A stretch of DNA of 62,825 nt from an uncultured Clostridia bacterium. Lineage in GTDB: Bacteria > Bacillota > Clostridia > Lachnospirales > Anaerotignaceae. Numbering within the stretch: the first letter of the stretch is position 1; every line of letters starts with the position of its first letter. A program made the position numbers and the translations under genes. The stretch lies in NCBI GenBank assembly GCA_937901125.1, contig CALCGT010000037.1:1-62825 (forward strand), read 5' to 3'. This document shows, in pieces, positions 50,139-58,743 of this stretch. The notes under the pieces were generated by a model, which saw nothing but the letters and a program-made list of their open reading frames with translations, did no database searches and was not told the DNA's origin.

Positions 50139-50327
50139 TTCTTCTGTATCATCTGCACATAGTTCATCGAGGGAAACTTCTAGGGCATCAGAGAGCAGTT
50201 TAGCAGTGGAAACCTTGCAGTCTCCACGCTTTTCAATATCTTCAATGGTGCGAACAGGAACATTGCTTAATCGACTGAGAGCAGGGACAGAAAGTCCTTT
50301 TTCAAGTCTAATGGTTCGTAATTTCAT
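50130..50327 (-). CDS. Small XRE regulator of the reversed cassette
   Basis: 65 residues, almost only a helix-turn-helix (LRTIRLEKGLSVPALSRL, SNVPVRTIEDIEKRG, TAKLLSDALEVSLDELC). Overlaps the upstream membrane gene by four bases. Most likely the autorepressor acting at the palindrome in the cassette promoter. Confidence 0.8.
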   Translation of the reverse strand: MKLRTIRLEKGLSVPALSRLSNVPVRTIEDIEKRGDCKVSTAKLLSDALEVSLDELCADDTEEGR

Positions 50328-50482
50328 TTTAACCTCCGGATTTTAATAATAGTAACGATGATCCAAACAAAAATCAGGATAAATGCTGCAATGTTCAACG
50401 GAGAGAGGTTTCCAAAATCCACTGAAAGCAGATACATGATGGTAAGAGCAATAAAAGAAATTTCGGAAAGATACTTTTTCAT
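50324..50482 (-). CDS. 52-residue two-helix membrane protein
   Basis: Two hydrophobic helices (ISFIALTIMYLLSV; IAAFILIFVWIIVTIIKI) and a basic C-terminal end. Only a weak GAAGAAAT upstream, so translation may depend on the preceding ORF. Middle gene of the reversed cassette. Confidence 0.6.
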   Translation of the reverse strand: MKKYLSEISFIALTIMYLLSVDFGNLSPLNIAAFILIFVWIIVTIIKIRRLK

Positions 50483-50536
50483 ATTTCTTCGATGTGGTAT
50501 AATTCGAAGGAAGGAGAGGGGCTTTCGCCCCAAACC

Positions 50537-50638
50537 TTACTTTTTCTTTTTGAAGCTATCTACTATCTGGATGATGCTTGCTGTAATGGTGCTTACGGCT
50601 GCGATTAAGTAGATAGCTTCTTTTATGTCTTCCCACAT
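50537..50638 (-). CDS. 33-residue toxin-like membrane peptide
   Basis: ATG with a very strong AAAGGAGGTG. One hydrophobic helix (YLIAAVSTITASIIQIV) and a basic tail (DSFKKKK), the layout of type I toxins and of the putative holin-like toxin family. A perfect 13-bp inverted repeat (50552-50564 with 50608-50620) lies inside the ORF, so its mRNA can fold on itself, as is common in type I toxin messages. A GGGGC-GAAA-GCCCC hairpin follows the stop. No sequence family is claimed. Confidence 0.65.
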   Translation of the reverse strand: MWEDIKEAIYLIAAVSTITASIIQIVDSFKKKK

Positions 50639-50664
50639 CTTGTTCACCTCCTTTCTATGGTTTA

Positions 50665-50693
50665 ATTGTACCACGTTATAACGTGGTAGTCAA
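50665..50693 (-). promoter_or_regulatory. Cassette promoter with palindromic operator
   Basis: - strand TTGACT, 17-bp spacer, TACAAT. The perfect palindrome TACCACGTTATAACGTGGTA (50669-50688) fills the spacer and reaches into both boxes. Start expected near 50658, about 20 nt ahead of the 33-residue ORF. Confidence 0.75.
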
Positions 50694-50716
50694 GCGAAAA
50701 CAGAAAATAAATTGCG

Positions 50717-50755
50717 AAAATTCCTGATAAATTCAACGTTTGTCAGGATTTTTTA
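50717..50755. terminator. Terminator between cassette and late genes
   Basis: TTCCTGA / TCAGGA stem with T-run on the + side and A-rich flank on the other; separates the reversed cassette from the HNH gene. Confidence 0.6.
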
Positions 50756-50777
50756 TTTGGAGAGAAAGGAAGAAAAG

Positions 50778-51095
50778 TTGAAAGAATTTGCCAAGAAGTT
50801 TTATAAATCAAAAGCATGGCAGAAGTGCAGAGCATCATACATCAGCAAAAGAAGAATGATAGACGGTGGTATCTGTGAAATATGCGGGAAGCGGGTAGGG
50901 TACATCGTTCACCACAAAATAGCGTTGACACCTGAGAACATCGGAGATCCTGAAATATCATTATCACATGATAACCTGGAGTATGTCTGTAAGCCTTGTC
51001 ACGATGAGGAAGAAGGACATTTCGTACAGAGGAAGAAGGGTTATTGTTCGTTCGATGCGGACGGACAGCCGATAGACAAAAGGAATTTGGAATGA
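50778..51095 (+). CDS. HNH endonuclease
   Basis: 105 residues. CEICGKRVGYIVHHKIALTP, HDNLEYVCKPCHDEEEGH: the HNH/treble-clef fold with two CxxC pairs. Phage HNH proteins next to the terminase stimulate cleavage at cos sites in HK97-like phages. TTG start with AAAGGAAG upstream. Confidence 0.88.
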   Translation: MKEFAKKFYKSKAWQKCRASYISKRRMIDGGICEICGKRVGYIVHHKIALTPENIGDPEISLSHDNLEYVCKPCHDEEEGHFVQRKKGYCSFDADGQPIDKRNLE

Positions 51096-51100
51096 CAGTA

Positions 51101-51195
51101 TCCCCCCTATTTTTATTTTTGGTTTTTCCAAATGGAGACCGAGGACAGGACTACCATTTCAACGGGCGCGCATGCACGAGGGGGGTGTGGTATAA
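51101..51195. other. Candidate cos site
   Basis: The 124-bp gap between HNH and TerS contains CCCCCC (51102) and a GC-rich block CGGGCGCGCATGCACGAGG followed by GGGG (about 51163-51186), unlike the AT-rich surroundings. cos sites of HNH-encoding siphophages usually lie here. The cut position is not determined. Confidence 0.35.
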
Positions 51196-51219
51196 GGCAT
51201 CTGAGAAAGAAGGTGTAAA

Positions 51220-51570
51220 ATGGAGAAAGGTAAGGTCAAAAATGCAGAGCTTCGGAAATTGAAGCGCATCTTTAAAGAAATTCCGGAAAATAAAAAGAAG
51301 GTCGTAGAAAAGCTGATGGACAATGCGGCGTTTATGGCGGAACAGCTGGAATTGTTACAAAGAGACATTCAGGAAAAAGGCTATGTTTCTGAGTATCAAA
51401 ATGGCGAAAATCAGTGGGGTACAAAAAAGGCGCCGGAGGTAGAGATATACACTGCGACCATTAAAAATTATTCCAGTGTCATCAAACAACTTTTGGATCT
51501 GATGCCTGAAACTGATGGAAATAAAGAGGATGAATTTACCAGTTTCATGCGGGAGCGTGGTCTAAAATGA
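51220..51570 (+). CDS. Terminase small subunit (P27-like)
   Basis: 116 residues, helical and charged (LKRIFKEIPENKKKVVEKLM, FMAEQLELLQRDIQEKG), between HNH and TerL. Size and the LLDLMPETDG...FMRERGLK end resemble P27-family small terminases. Recognises DNA for packaging. Overlaps terL by ATGA. Confidence 0.75.
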   Translation: MEKGKVKNAELRKLKRIFKEIPENKKKVVEKLMDNAAFMAEQLELLQRDIQEKGYVSEYQNGENQWGTKKAPEVEIYTATIKNYSSVIKQLLDLMPETDGNKEDEFTSFMRERGLK

Positions 51571-53225
51571 CGGAATTTGAATTATATTTTACAAGCATTT
51601 ACGATGGTTCCATCATTGCATGTGAAAAAATGAAGCGGGTAAGTGAGATGCTCCTAAACAATTTTTCAAGTCCGGGTGAGTTTCATTTTGACTACGAAAT
51701 TGCGAGGTGGCACATCGAATTCATTGAACGATTTTGCAAGCAGCCAACAGGGAAATTAGGACAGCCGTTAAATCTGGAATTATTCCAAAAGGCGAGATTG
51801 CAGGTAATTTTCGGTTTTGTAGATGACAATAATTTGCGCCAGTTCAACGAAGTGATGATTGTAGAAGGGCGTAAAAACGGAAAAACAACCGAGTGCGCAG
51901 CTGTAGAAACCGACCTGCTGTTGAATGATGGAGAAGGCGCACCTGAAATCTATAACGTTGCGACAATGTTAGATCAGGCGAAGCTGGGGTTCAATGCGTG
52001 CCACAAGATGATACGTCAAAGTCCTACACTTAGAAAATATATCAGGAAGCGGGCGGCGGATTTGTATGCTCCGATGAATATGGGATTTATCAAGGCGTTG
52101 GCCAGCAACACAAACAGTCTGGACGGGTTGAACGTTCACGGGGCAATCATTGATGAATTAGCAGCAATCAAAAATAGAGACATATACGATTTGATAAAAC
52201 AGGCAATGGGCGCAAGAGAACAACCATTGCTTTTTTGTATTACAACAAATGGTTTTGTACGAAATGGCATTTTTGATGCACAGTATGAGTATGCAAAAAA
52301 CGTTTTGGAAGGCAGAGTAAAGTCGCCGAGATTTCTGCCGCTAATCTACGAACTGGACGATGCATCGGAATGGGACAAGCCGGAGATGTGGATTAAAGCA
52401 AATCCGGGGTTGGGTACCATCAAGAAAAAGGAATATCTGGAAGAAATGGTGCAGAAGGCGAAGGATGACCCGTCTTTCAAGCCAACGGTATTGGTAAAGG
52501 ATTTCAATATTCCGCAGACATCACAGTCCGCATGGATGACATACGAAGATTTGAACAACGAGGAAATGATTCCTGATGGTGCAAAATTCCGTTATTTCAT
52601 CGGCGGCTTCGACGCAGCTGACAGTATAGACCTGAATGCAGCAAAAGCAATTTGCAGAAATATTGGGGATGACAAACTGTATATCAAACAGATGTACTGG
52701 ATTCCGCAATCTCTTCTGGATCAGCAGGAAGAGCGAGGAGACCGCAGAGAACGGGACAGTGTTCCATATAGCCTTTGGGTATCGCAAGGACTGATGCGAA
52801 CCTGCCCGGGTAAGAAGGTGGACAAGCGGGTATTTTTGGACTGGTTCTGCGAGCTGCGGGACAAAGAGGATATTTACCCGCTATATATCGGGTATGACCC
52901 ATGGCACATTTCTGATGAACTACTTCGGGCGTTTGAGCAGGAGTTTGGTAGGAATGTGATGATTCCTGTGCGGCAGGGGGTTTTGACATTATCCCAGCCA
53001 ATGAAGGACCTGAAAGCAGATTTTCAGGAAAAGAAAATCGTATACAACAATCATCCGATAGACAAATGGTGTCTGATAAACACAGAGGAAAAAAAGGACG
53101 TCAACGGAAATGTGCAGCCTGTTAAAAGCGACGAGCGCACACGAAGGATTGACGGAACTGCGGCGTTACTGGATGCCTATGTTGTCTATACGGACAAAAA
53201 AGATGAGTTCGAAAGTCTGATTTAG
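51567..53225 (+). CDS. Terminase large subunit
   Basis: 552-residue packaging motor and nuclease. Walker A-like VEGRKNGKTTECAAVE, Walker B AIIDELAAI, coupling region LFCITTNGF and nuclease acidic residues in GGFDAADSIDLNA and IGYDPWHISDELL. Terminase_1/HK97 type. Confidence 0.94.
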   Translation: MTEFELYFTSIYDGSIIACEKMKRVSEMLLNNFSSPGEFHFDYEIARWHIEFIERFCKQPTGKLGQPLNLELFQKARLQVIFGFVDDNNLRQFNEVMIVEGRKNGKTTECAAVETDLLLNDGEGAPEIYNVATMLDQAKLGFNACHKMIRQSPTLRKYIRKRAADLYAPMNMGFIKALASNTNSLDGLNVHGAIIDELAAIKNRDIYDLIKQAMGAREQPLLFCITTNGFVRNGIFDAQYEYAKNVLEGRVKSPRFLPLIYELDDASEWDKPEMWIKANPGLGTIKKKEYLEEMVQKAKDDPSFKPTVLVKDFNIPQTSQSAWMTYEDLNNEEMIPDGAKFRYFIGGFDAADSIDLNAAKAICRNIGDDKLYIKQMYWIPQSLLDQQEERGDRRERDSVPYSLWVSQGLMRTCPGKKVDKRVFLDWFCELRDKEDIYPLYIGYDPWHISDELLRAFEQEFGRNVMIPVRQGVLTLSQPMKDLKADFQEKKIVYNNHPIDKWCLINTEEKKDVNGNVQPVKSDERTRRIDGTAALLDAYVVYTDKKDEFESLI

Positions 53226-53242
53226 TGGGAGGGGGTGAAAAA

Positions 53243-54406
53243 ATGGGATTATGGAACAGAATTATTCAAAGGATGAACAGGCAGAGTTTCAGGATGATAC
53301 AGGAACAGGGGAATGGTTTCTATTCCTGGAATGGTAGATTATATCGCTCTGATGTGGTTCGCGCCTGCATCCGGCCTAAGACGAAAGCCATTGGCAAGGC
53401 AGTGGCAAAGCAGATCAGGGAAACCATAACATCGGATGGGCAGAAGGTTGAAGTTAATCCGGATGCCTATATCCGTTTTCTTTTGGAAGAACCAAATGCC
53501 TTGATGACTGGACAAATGCTGCAGGAGAAAGTAGCGAATCAGCTTGCGCTAAACAACAATGCGTTCATCCTGATTATTCGTGATGAATTTGAAAAGCCTG
53601 TGGAGTTATTCCCCATCCCATGCTATGGCGTGGATGCGCTGTTTCAAAACAATGAACTATTTCTGCGGTTCAGATTCAGAAACGGGAAGGAAAGCACATT
53701 CCCCTATACGGATATTATCCATCTGCGGAATGACTACAACGAAAACGATATTTTCGGTGAAAGCCCTGCGGAAGCATTGGTTCAGATGATGGAGTGCGTC
53801 ACCATCATGGATCAGGGTTTCGTGCGAGCCATTAAAAACAGTGGTGTAATTCGATGGCTGCTGAAATTTACAAATGCCATGCGGCCAGATGACGTACAGA
53901 AAAATGTAAAGGAATTCAGAGACACCTATCTGTCTGTGGAAAGTGAGACATTCGGTGCCGCCGGCGTGGACAGTAAGGCAGATGTGCAGAGGATTGAGCC
54001 AAAGGACTATGTGCCAAATGCGGCACAGAATGACCGCATCATCCAGAGGATTTATAATTTCTTCAACACAAACGAGAAGATTGTGAATTCTTCATACACA
54101 GAGGACGAATGGATTGCCTATTACGAAAATGCCATCGAGCCGGATATCATGCAGATGAGCGCGGTTTATACCAATCGACTATTTACCAGACGGGAGCGTG
54201 CCTTCGGAAATAAAATCGTTTTCGAATGCTCCAACCTGACCTTTGCCAGCATGAAAACAAAGCTGGAGTTGGTTCAGTATGTTGACAGGGGCATCATGAC
54301 GCCAAACGAGGTGCGCCGTGTTTTAAACATGGCACCTGTGGATGGTGGGGACAAACTCCTGCGGCGTAAAGATACGGGATTCATGGAAGGGGGTGAGGAC
54401 GAATGA
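53243..54406 (+). CDS. Portal protein (HK97 family)
   Basis: 387 residues. NGRLYRSDVVRACIRPKTKAIG, LALNNNAFILIIRDE, IFGESPAEALVQMM and GGDKLLRRKDTGFM. Forms the dodecameric DNA channel. ATG 53243 chosen because of GGAGGGGGTG upstream. Confidence 0.93.
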   Translation: MGLWNRIIQRMNRQSFRMIQEQGNGFYSWNGRLYRSDVVRACIRPKTKAIGKAVAKQIRETITSDGQKVEVNPDAYIRFLLEEPNALMTGQMLQEKVANQLALNNNAFILIIRDEFEKPVELFPIPCYGVDALFQNNELFLRFRFRNGKESTFPYTDIIHLRNDYNENDIFGESPAEALVQMMECVTIMDQGFVRAIKNSGVIRWLLKFTNAMRPDDVQKNVKEFRDTYLSVESETFGAAGVDSKADVQRIEPKDYVPNAAQNDRIIQRIYNFFNTNEKIVNSSYTEDEWIAYYENAIEPDIMQMSAVYTNRLFTRRERAFGNKIVFECSNLTFASMKTKLELVQYVDRGIMTPNEVRRVLNMAPVDGGDKLLRRKDTGFMEGGEDE

Positions 54407-55083
54407 AAAAGATTAACGTAAAAGGAGCAATCGTAGGAAATGCAGACAAACGGTATTATGAATGGTTTGGCATTGATGCAACCTGCCCGAAGGATATCAG
54501 TGACGCTATCGAAGAAGCCAGAGGTGAACCGATCGTAGTGGAAATCAACTCTGGTGGCGGTGATATTTTCGCCGGTAGCGAAATCTACACGGCGTTAAAG
54601 GGATACCCGGGAGATGTTGAAGTGCAAATTGTTGGTCTGGCTGCCAGCGCTGCCAGCGTGATTGCTCAAGCCGGTAAATCCAAAATCAGTCCAACAGCAC
54701 TGTTTATGGTGCATAATGTTTCCGGTAGTGCCTATGGCGATTATTGGGATATGGCGCACAAGGCGGAAGTGCTGGAAACAGCAAACCGATCCATCGCAAG
54801 CGCGTATATGGAAAAAACAGGGAAAACCATTGATGAATTGCAATCTATCATGGACCACGAAACATGGATGGATGCAAGGAAAGCGGTGGAGTATGGTTTC
54901 GTTGACGAAGTCATGTTCGAGGAATCCCCTGTTTTGACAAATGGCATTGGTGTTTTATCCGCCGATACTATCAAAAAGATGAAAAAGACCATTGGAAATC
55001 CGCAGGCAGAAGCGGATTTTTTAACGGCAAAAACAAAACTTAAACTGTTGAAAGTGAAAGGAGAGATGCAAAATGAAATTTAA
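54403..55083 (+). CDS. ClpP-type head maturation protease
   Basis: 226 residues. EINSGGGDIFAGSEIYTALKG forms the oxyanion region; the serine is in GLAASAASVIAQAG and the histidine in FMVHNVSGSAYG. Cleaves scaffold or capsid pro-region during head assembly. Overlaps portal (4 bp) and capsid (11 bp) genes. Confidence 0.92.
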   Translation: MKKINVKGAIVGNADKRYYEWFGIDATCPKDISDAIEEARGEPIVVEINSGGGDIFAGSEIYTALKGYPGDVEVQIVGLAASAASVIAQAGKSKISPTALFMVHNVSGSAYGDYWDMAHKAEVLETANRSIASAYMEKTGKTIDELQSIMDHETWMDARKAVEYGFVDEVMFEESPVLTNGIGVLSADTIKKMKKTIGNPQAEADFLTAKTKLKLLKVKGEMQNEI

Positions 55084-56338
55084 TTTCAAAAATTACGAAG
55101 ATTATAAGGCACAGAGAGAAACACTGTACAATGAAGCGGAAGCCCTGCTGAACGAAGGCAAGGTGGAGGAAGCAAATGCAAAGATGGATGAAATTTCTAC
55201 AATGGATGCTGACTATGAAGCATACGCCACAGCTCATGCGAATCTGAAAGCGGCGGCTGGCCGCGCGAGTACAGTTGCTTTGGGCGGCATGGGCGTTCCT
55301 GGTGCAAACGGTATCATTGTAGGCTCCTTGGGTGCTGCCGCAAAAGAAATTGATATGCTGGACAGCGAAGAATACAAGGAAGCATTTATGAATTTTGCCT
55401 GCCGAGGTGAAAAAATGCCTGATAAATTCAACGATGCCATCAAAGGCAAGCTGATGAATGCGGCAACATCCGTTTCCGATACTACCGCAGTGATCCCCAC
55501 AACAGTCATGAAGGAAATCATCAGAGAGATGAAGGACAGGGGCGAACTGTACAACAGAGTGAGAAAAACAAATGTGCAGGGTGGTATGGAAATTCCTATC
55601 CTGAGTCTGGCACCTACTGCAAGCTGGATCACGGAGGATAGCGCATCCACAGACCAGAAGGTTCAGGCAAATACAAAAATCACATTCAGCTATTTTGGTC
55701 TGGAATGCAAAATTGCACAGACACTGCTGGCGAATGTTGTTGATTTTGCAGAATTCACAGAGATGTTCGTCCCTCTGGCCGTTGAAGCGATCCTGTTTGC
55801 GCTGGACAAGGGCATCATTGCCGGCACAGGTAGCAGTCAGATGACAGGCGTCACAAAGGACACCAGAGTTCCTGCGGAAAATGTCATTGAAATGACAGAG
55901 AAAGAAATCGGCAGCTGGAAGGCATGGAAGGAAAAAGTATTTGCCAAGATGAAGAAGAAATACAGAAACGGCACATTCATCATGGCGCAGGGTACATTCG
56001 ATGCGAACATTGACGGTATGGTTGACAGTACAGGTCAGCCCATCGGCAGAGTAAACTACGGCATTACAGACGGCGAAACCTATCGTTTCGGCGGAAAAGA
56101 AGTAATGACTGTGGAAGAAGATGTACTGGAAAGCTACACAGCTGCATCCAACGGAGAAGTGTTTGCCGTATTCATGAATCCTAGAGATTACATCATCAAC
56201 ACAAACATGCAGATGCGTGTAGACAGATGGCGTGACAATGACAACAACCAGGAAAAAGTAAAAGTTACAATGATTTGTGACGGTAAACTGGCCGATGCTA
56301 ACGGCGTACTGATTATTAAAAAAAAAGTAACGATTTGA
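55073..56338 (+). CDS. Major capsid protein (HK97 fold)
   Basis: 421 residues. An N-terminal helical delta-like scaffold region (about 1-100), then the HK97 core (NAATSVSDTTAVIPTTVMKEI, VRKTNVQGGMEIPIL, SWITEDSA, GTGSSQMTGV, VFMNPRDYIIN). The last codons include nine A (56318-56326) just before TGA, and the -1 frame runs directly into the Ig-like domain that follows. Confidence 0.94.
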   Translation: MKFNFKNYEDYKAQRETLYNEAEALLNEGKVEEANAKMDEISTMDADYEAYATAHANLKAAAGRASTVALGGMGVPGANGIIVGSLGAAAKEIDMLDSEEYKEAFMNFACRGEKMPDKFNDAIKGKLMNAATSVSDTTAVIPTTVMKEIIREMKDRGELYNRVRKTNVQGGMEIPILSLAPTASWITEDSASTDQKVQANTKITFSYFGLECKIAQTLLANVVDFAEFTEMFVPLAVEAILFALDKGIIAGTGSSQMTGVTKDTRVPAENVIEMTEKEIGSWKAWKEKVFAKMKKKYRNGTFIMAQGTFDANIDGMVDSTGQPIGRVNYGITDGETYRFGGKEVMTVEEDVLESYTAASNGEVFAVFMNPRDYIINTNMQMRVDRWRDNDNNQEKVKVTMICDGKLADANGVLIIKKKVTI

Positions 56339-56613
56339 GTGGCGGCACGTTTGATAAAAACAGCCAGAGCGAAGGATACAAAGATATCACTGTTCCTGTG
56401 GCAGGGGAAGGTGAAACAATTACATCCCTGCTGTGGAACGGTGTAGATGTTCCAAAAGAAAGTGGTGCGAATTGGTCTGTTTCCGGAGGAACGTCTGTTG
56501 TGCTGAAAAAGGCGTATCTGGCTGAATTCCCCGTTGGCATCGAGACATTTACTGCCGTAACAAATACCGGTACTGTTGCGTTTACCGTTGAAATCGTAGA
56601 AAGCGAGGCGTAA
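56335..56613 (+). CDS. Ig-like (X2-type) domain, probably a frameshift extension of the capsid protein
   Basis: 92 residues from a TTG that overlaps the capsid stop. FDKNSQSEGYKDITVPV, VVLKKAYLAEFPVGIETFTA and VAFTVEIVE match the X2-like Ig fold (CBM_X2). There is no ribosome binding site: the 25 bases upstream are mostly the A9 run. The same frame is open from that run (reading KKSNDLSGGTF), so a -1 slip on AAA-AAA would make a capsid-Ig fusion, as known for Ig-like domains of other siphophages. Separate initiation at TTG is the alternative. Confidence 0.75.
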   Translation: MSGGTFDKNSQSEGYKDITVPVAGEGETITSLLWNGVDVPKESGANWSVSGGTSVVLKKAYLAEFPVGIETFTAVTNTGTVAFTVEIVESEA

Positions 56614-56616
56614 ATG

Positions 56617-56880
56617 ATGGGACTGGCGGAATATAAAACAGCCCTGCGAATCAGCCATGATAAATTGGATAGCGACATTCAGTACAATATCGAATCCTGC
56701 AAAGGGGATATGAACAGGGTTGGAATTATCTATACGGATGATTCTGACCCAGTCATCCATAAAGCAATCGAATTGTATTTGAAATGGCAGTACGATTTTA
56801 TGGCAGAGGGCGAAAGATACGAAAAGGCGTACAAGGACATGAGGAATGGTTTGAGTTTGTGTGGTGATTACAATGTATAA
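56617..56880 (+). CDS. Head-tail connector (gp6-like)
   Basis: 87 residues counted from the second ATG (the first is at 56614). Helical: LAEYKTALRISHDKLDSDIQ, AIELYLKWQYDFMAEGERYEK. Position and size fit HK97 gp6-type adaptors that sit under the portal. Confidence 0.75.
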   Translation: MGLAEYKTALRISHDKLDSDIQYNIESCKGDMNRVGIIYTDDSDPVIHKAIELYLKWQYDFMAEGERYEKAYKDMRNGLSLCGDYNV

Positions 56881-57184
56881 TGAAATCGCTGTTTTGCTGA
56901 AAGAGCAAACAGCCAGAGACAATGTTGGCATGCTGCAGACAACCTATGCAGAAAGGGAAGTGTTTGCGGAGGAACTGCCAATCAATCAAAGCGAATTTTT
57001 CAAATGCAGAGAAACGGGAATCAGACCTGAACTATGTCTGCGGATTCCATACGGAGAATATGACAGGGAAGAAGTGGTGCGGTTTAAAGGCGTACTGTAT
57101 AGCGTTTATCGTTACCGTAATGACAGCCATCACACTGAATTGTACTGCGAAGCAAGGAGTGGTCTGCGTGAGCATACAGGTTGA
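56873..57184 (+). CDS. Head closure / head-tail joining protein
   Basis: 103 residues, beta-barrel type (REVFAEELPINQSEFF, FKGVLYSVYRYRND). Matches in place and size the head completion proteins that close the head-tail interface. Overlaps the connector gene by eight bases. Confidence 0.65.
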   Translation: MYNEIAVLLKEQTARDNVGMLQTTYAEREVFAEELPINQSEFFKCRETGIRPELCLRIPYGEYDREEVVRFKGVLYSVYRYRNDSHHTELYCEARSGLREHTG

Positions 57185-57554
57185 CAGCATTGCGGCAGAA
57201 ATCGCAAATATGATGTCTGCCTATGAAACGGAAATCAAAAACAATCTGGATGCAAGCGGACGTGCTGTGGCAAAGGAAGGCGCAAAGCAGCTTCGCCAGA
57301 CCAGTCCGAAGCGCACGGGAGAGTATGCAAAAGGTTGGGGCGTGACAAAAGTGGATGGTACATTCTGCGAAAATGCGAAATACATCATACACAACAAAAA
57401 GCATTACCGTAGGACGCATCTGCTGGAAAATGGACATGTTTCAAGAAATGGCAAGCGTGTCAAGGGAATTAAGCACATTGAACCGGTAGAACAGCAGGTG
57501 ATCCGCGCATACGAAGAAAAAGTGAGGGAGGCGATAGAGGATGCTTCAAAGTGA
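57168..57554 (+). CDS. HK97 gp10-like tail component
   Basis: 128 residues. ASGRAVAKEGAKQLRQTSPKR, TGEYAKGWGV and HLLENGHVSRNGKRVKGIKH are typical of gp10-type proteins. GTG start with AAGGAGTGG upstream; a longer frame in this phase lies inside the preceding gene and is rejected. Confidence 0.88.
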   Translation: MSIQVDSIAAEIANMMSAYETEIKNNLDASGRAVAKEGAKQLRQTSPKRTGEYAKGWGVTKVDGTFCENAKYIIHNKKHYRRTHLLENGHVSRNGKRVKGIKHIEPVEQQVIRAYEEKVREAIEDASK

Positions 57555-57870
57555 AATATATGATCTGCTGTCCGGTACTGGACTAAGGGCGTATTACTAC
57601 GAAGCAGATAAGAATACATCGTTGCCCTATATCGTTTATTTCACAGATTCTGCGGCGGCATGGGGCGCAGATGAAGAAAATTTCCTGCGAAAAGACAGCT
57701 ACATCGTGGAGTTTTATTCTGCAAGGAAAGATTTCGAAAACCAGAAGAAAATTGAAACGGCACTGGATAAGGCTGGAATCAATTACAGCGTGAATGAAAC
57801 CAACATCGAAGAAGAAAAGATGTATATGGTTGCATTCACATTCGACATAACAAGAAAGGTGGAGAGATAA
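57541..57870 (+). CDS. Tail completion / terminator protein
   Basis: 109 residues (LPYIVYFTDSAAAWGADEEN, KKIETALDKAGINYSVNET). Place before the tail tube gene and size fit tail completion proteins. Overlaps both neighbours. Confidence 0.7.
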   Translation: MLQSEIYDLLSGTGLRAYYYEADKNTSLPYIVYFTDSAAAWGADEENFLRKDSYIVEFYSARKDFENQKKIETALDKAGINYSVNETNIEEEKMYMVAFTFDITRKVER

Positions 57871-58400
57871 TGGAAAGAATTGTACTGGGAAGCGGCAAAA
57901 TGTATGTCGCAGAGTTTACAGGCGAAATCCCCGAAGATTCCGTGATTGAAGCGGAAGAAAATCTGATGGGGTACATTCAGGGCGGAGCGACGCTGAGTTA
58001 CACACCAACATTCTATGAAGCAAAGGACGATCTTGGGATTGTCAGCAAAAAGGTTATCACGCAGGAAGAAGCGGTACTGAAATCCGGTATCATGACATGG
58101 AACGGTGATACACTGAAAAAACTGACCCCAACAGCCAGGGTTACAGAGGATGAAACAAACAGAACCGTAAAAATCGGTGGTGTTGGCAATAACGATGGCA
58201 AAAAATATGTCCTGCATTTTGTCCATGTCGACAAAGTGGATGGCGATATCCGCATTACTATTGTCGGCAGCAATGAGGCAGGTTTTGAACTGTCCTTCGC
58301 AAAAGACAAGGAGACTGTAATCAATGCAGAATTTAAGGCACAGCCACACGACAAAGACGGCACCCTGATTCTGTATAAAGAGACAAAAAAAGCGGCGTAA
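57870..58400 (+). CDS. Major tail tube protein
   Basis: 176 residues, beta-rich: IVLGSGKMYVAEFTGEIPED, GGATLSYTPTFYEAKDDLG, KKYVLHFVHVDKVDGDIRIT. Followed by a terminator, which fits its need for higher expression than downstream tail genes. Confidence 0.85.
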   Translation: MERIVLGSGKMYVAEFTGEIPEDSVIEAEENLMGYIQGGATLSYTPTFYEAKDDLGIVSKKVITQEEAVLKSGIMTWNGDTLKKLTPTARVTEDETNRTVKIGGVGNNDGKKYVLHFVHVDKVDGDIRITIVGSNEAGFELSFAKDKETVINAEFKAQPHDKDGTLILYKETKKAA

Positions 58401-58410
58401 ACTGTAATCG

Positions 58411-58435
58411 GAGGGGCTTCGTGCCCCTCATTTTT
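58411..58435 (+). terminator. Partial terminator after the tail tube gene
   Basis: GAGGGGC / GCCCCTC with a 5-nt loop and ATTTTTG; short T-run, so probably leaky, letting downstream tail genes be read. Confidence 0.7.
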
Positions 58436-58452
58436 GTAAGGAGAGATAGATA

Positions 58453-58743
58453 ATGCTGGATTTTACAAAAAAGAAAAAGAAAAAGTACATGGTAAAACTG
58501 CATGATGGTTTTGTTGCAATTCTTCCAGTTCCAGATAAGGGTGTTTTTGACAAAATGATTTCCTATCAGGATATGACTGATGCAGACGAAATGTATGAAC
58601 TGCTGAGAACCGTTATCAACCAGAACCAAAAGAAAAAGTATTCCAGAGAAAAAATCGAAGCCATGTTTGATTTGGATGACGCAGTGAAACTGCTAAAGGA
58701 TTATCTGAATTTCGTGACTGGTGTAGTATCTGACCCAAACTGA
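58453..58743 (+). CDS. Tail assembly chaperone, short form (gpG-like)
   Basis: 96 residues. Helical protein between tail tube and tape measure genes. It ends ...VVSDPN with the slippery heptamer C-CCA-AAC (58734-58740) directly before TGA. Binds the tape measure protein during tail assembly. Confidence 0.85.
   Translation: MLDFTKKKKKKYMVKLHDGFVAILPVPDKGVFDKMISYQDMTDADEMYELLRTVINQNQKKKYSREKIEAMFDLDDAVKLLKDYLNFVTGVVSDPN
58734..58740 (+). promoter_or_regulatory. Slippery sequence CCCAAAC
   Basis: Canonical X-XXY-YYZ heptamer in the proper phase (GAC CCA AAC TGA) for -1 frameshifting into the downstream frame. Confidence 0.85.
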
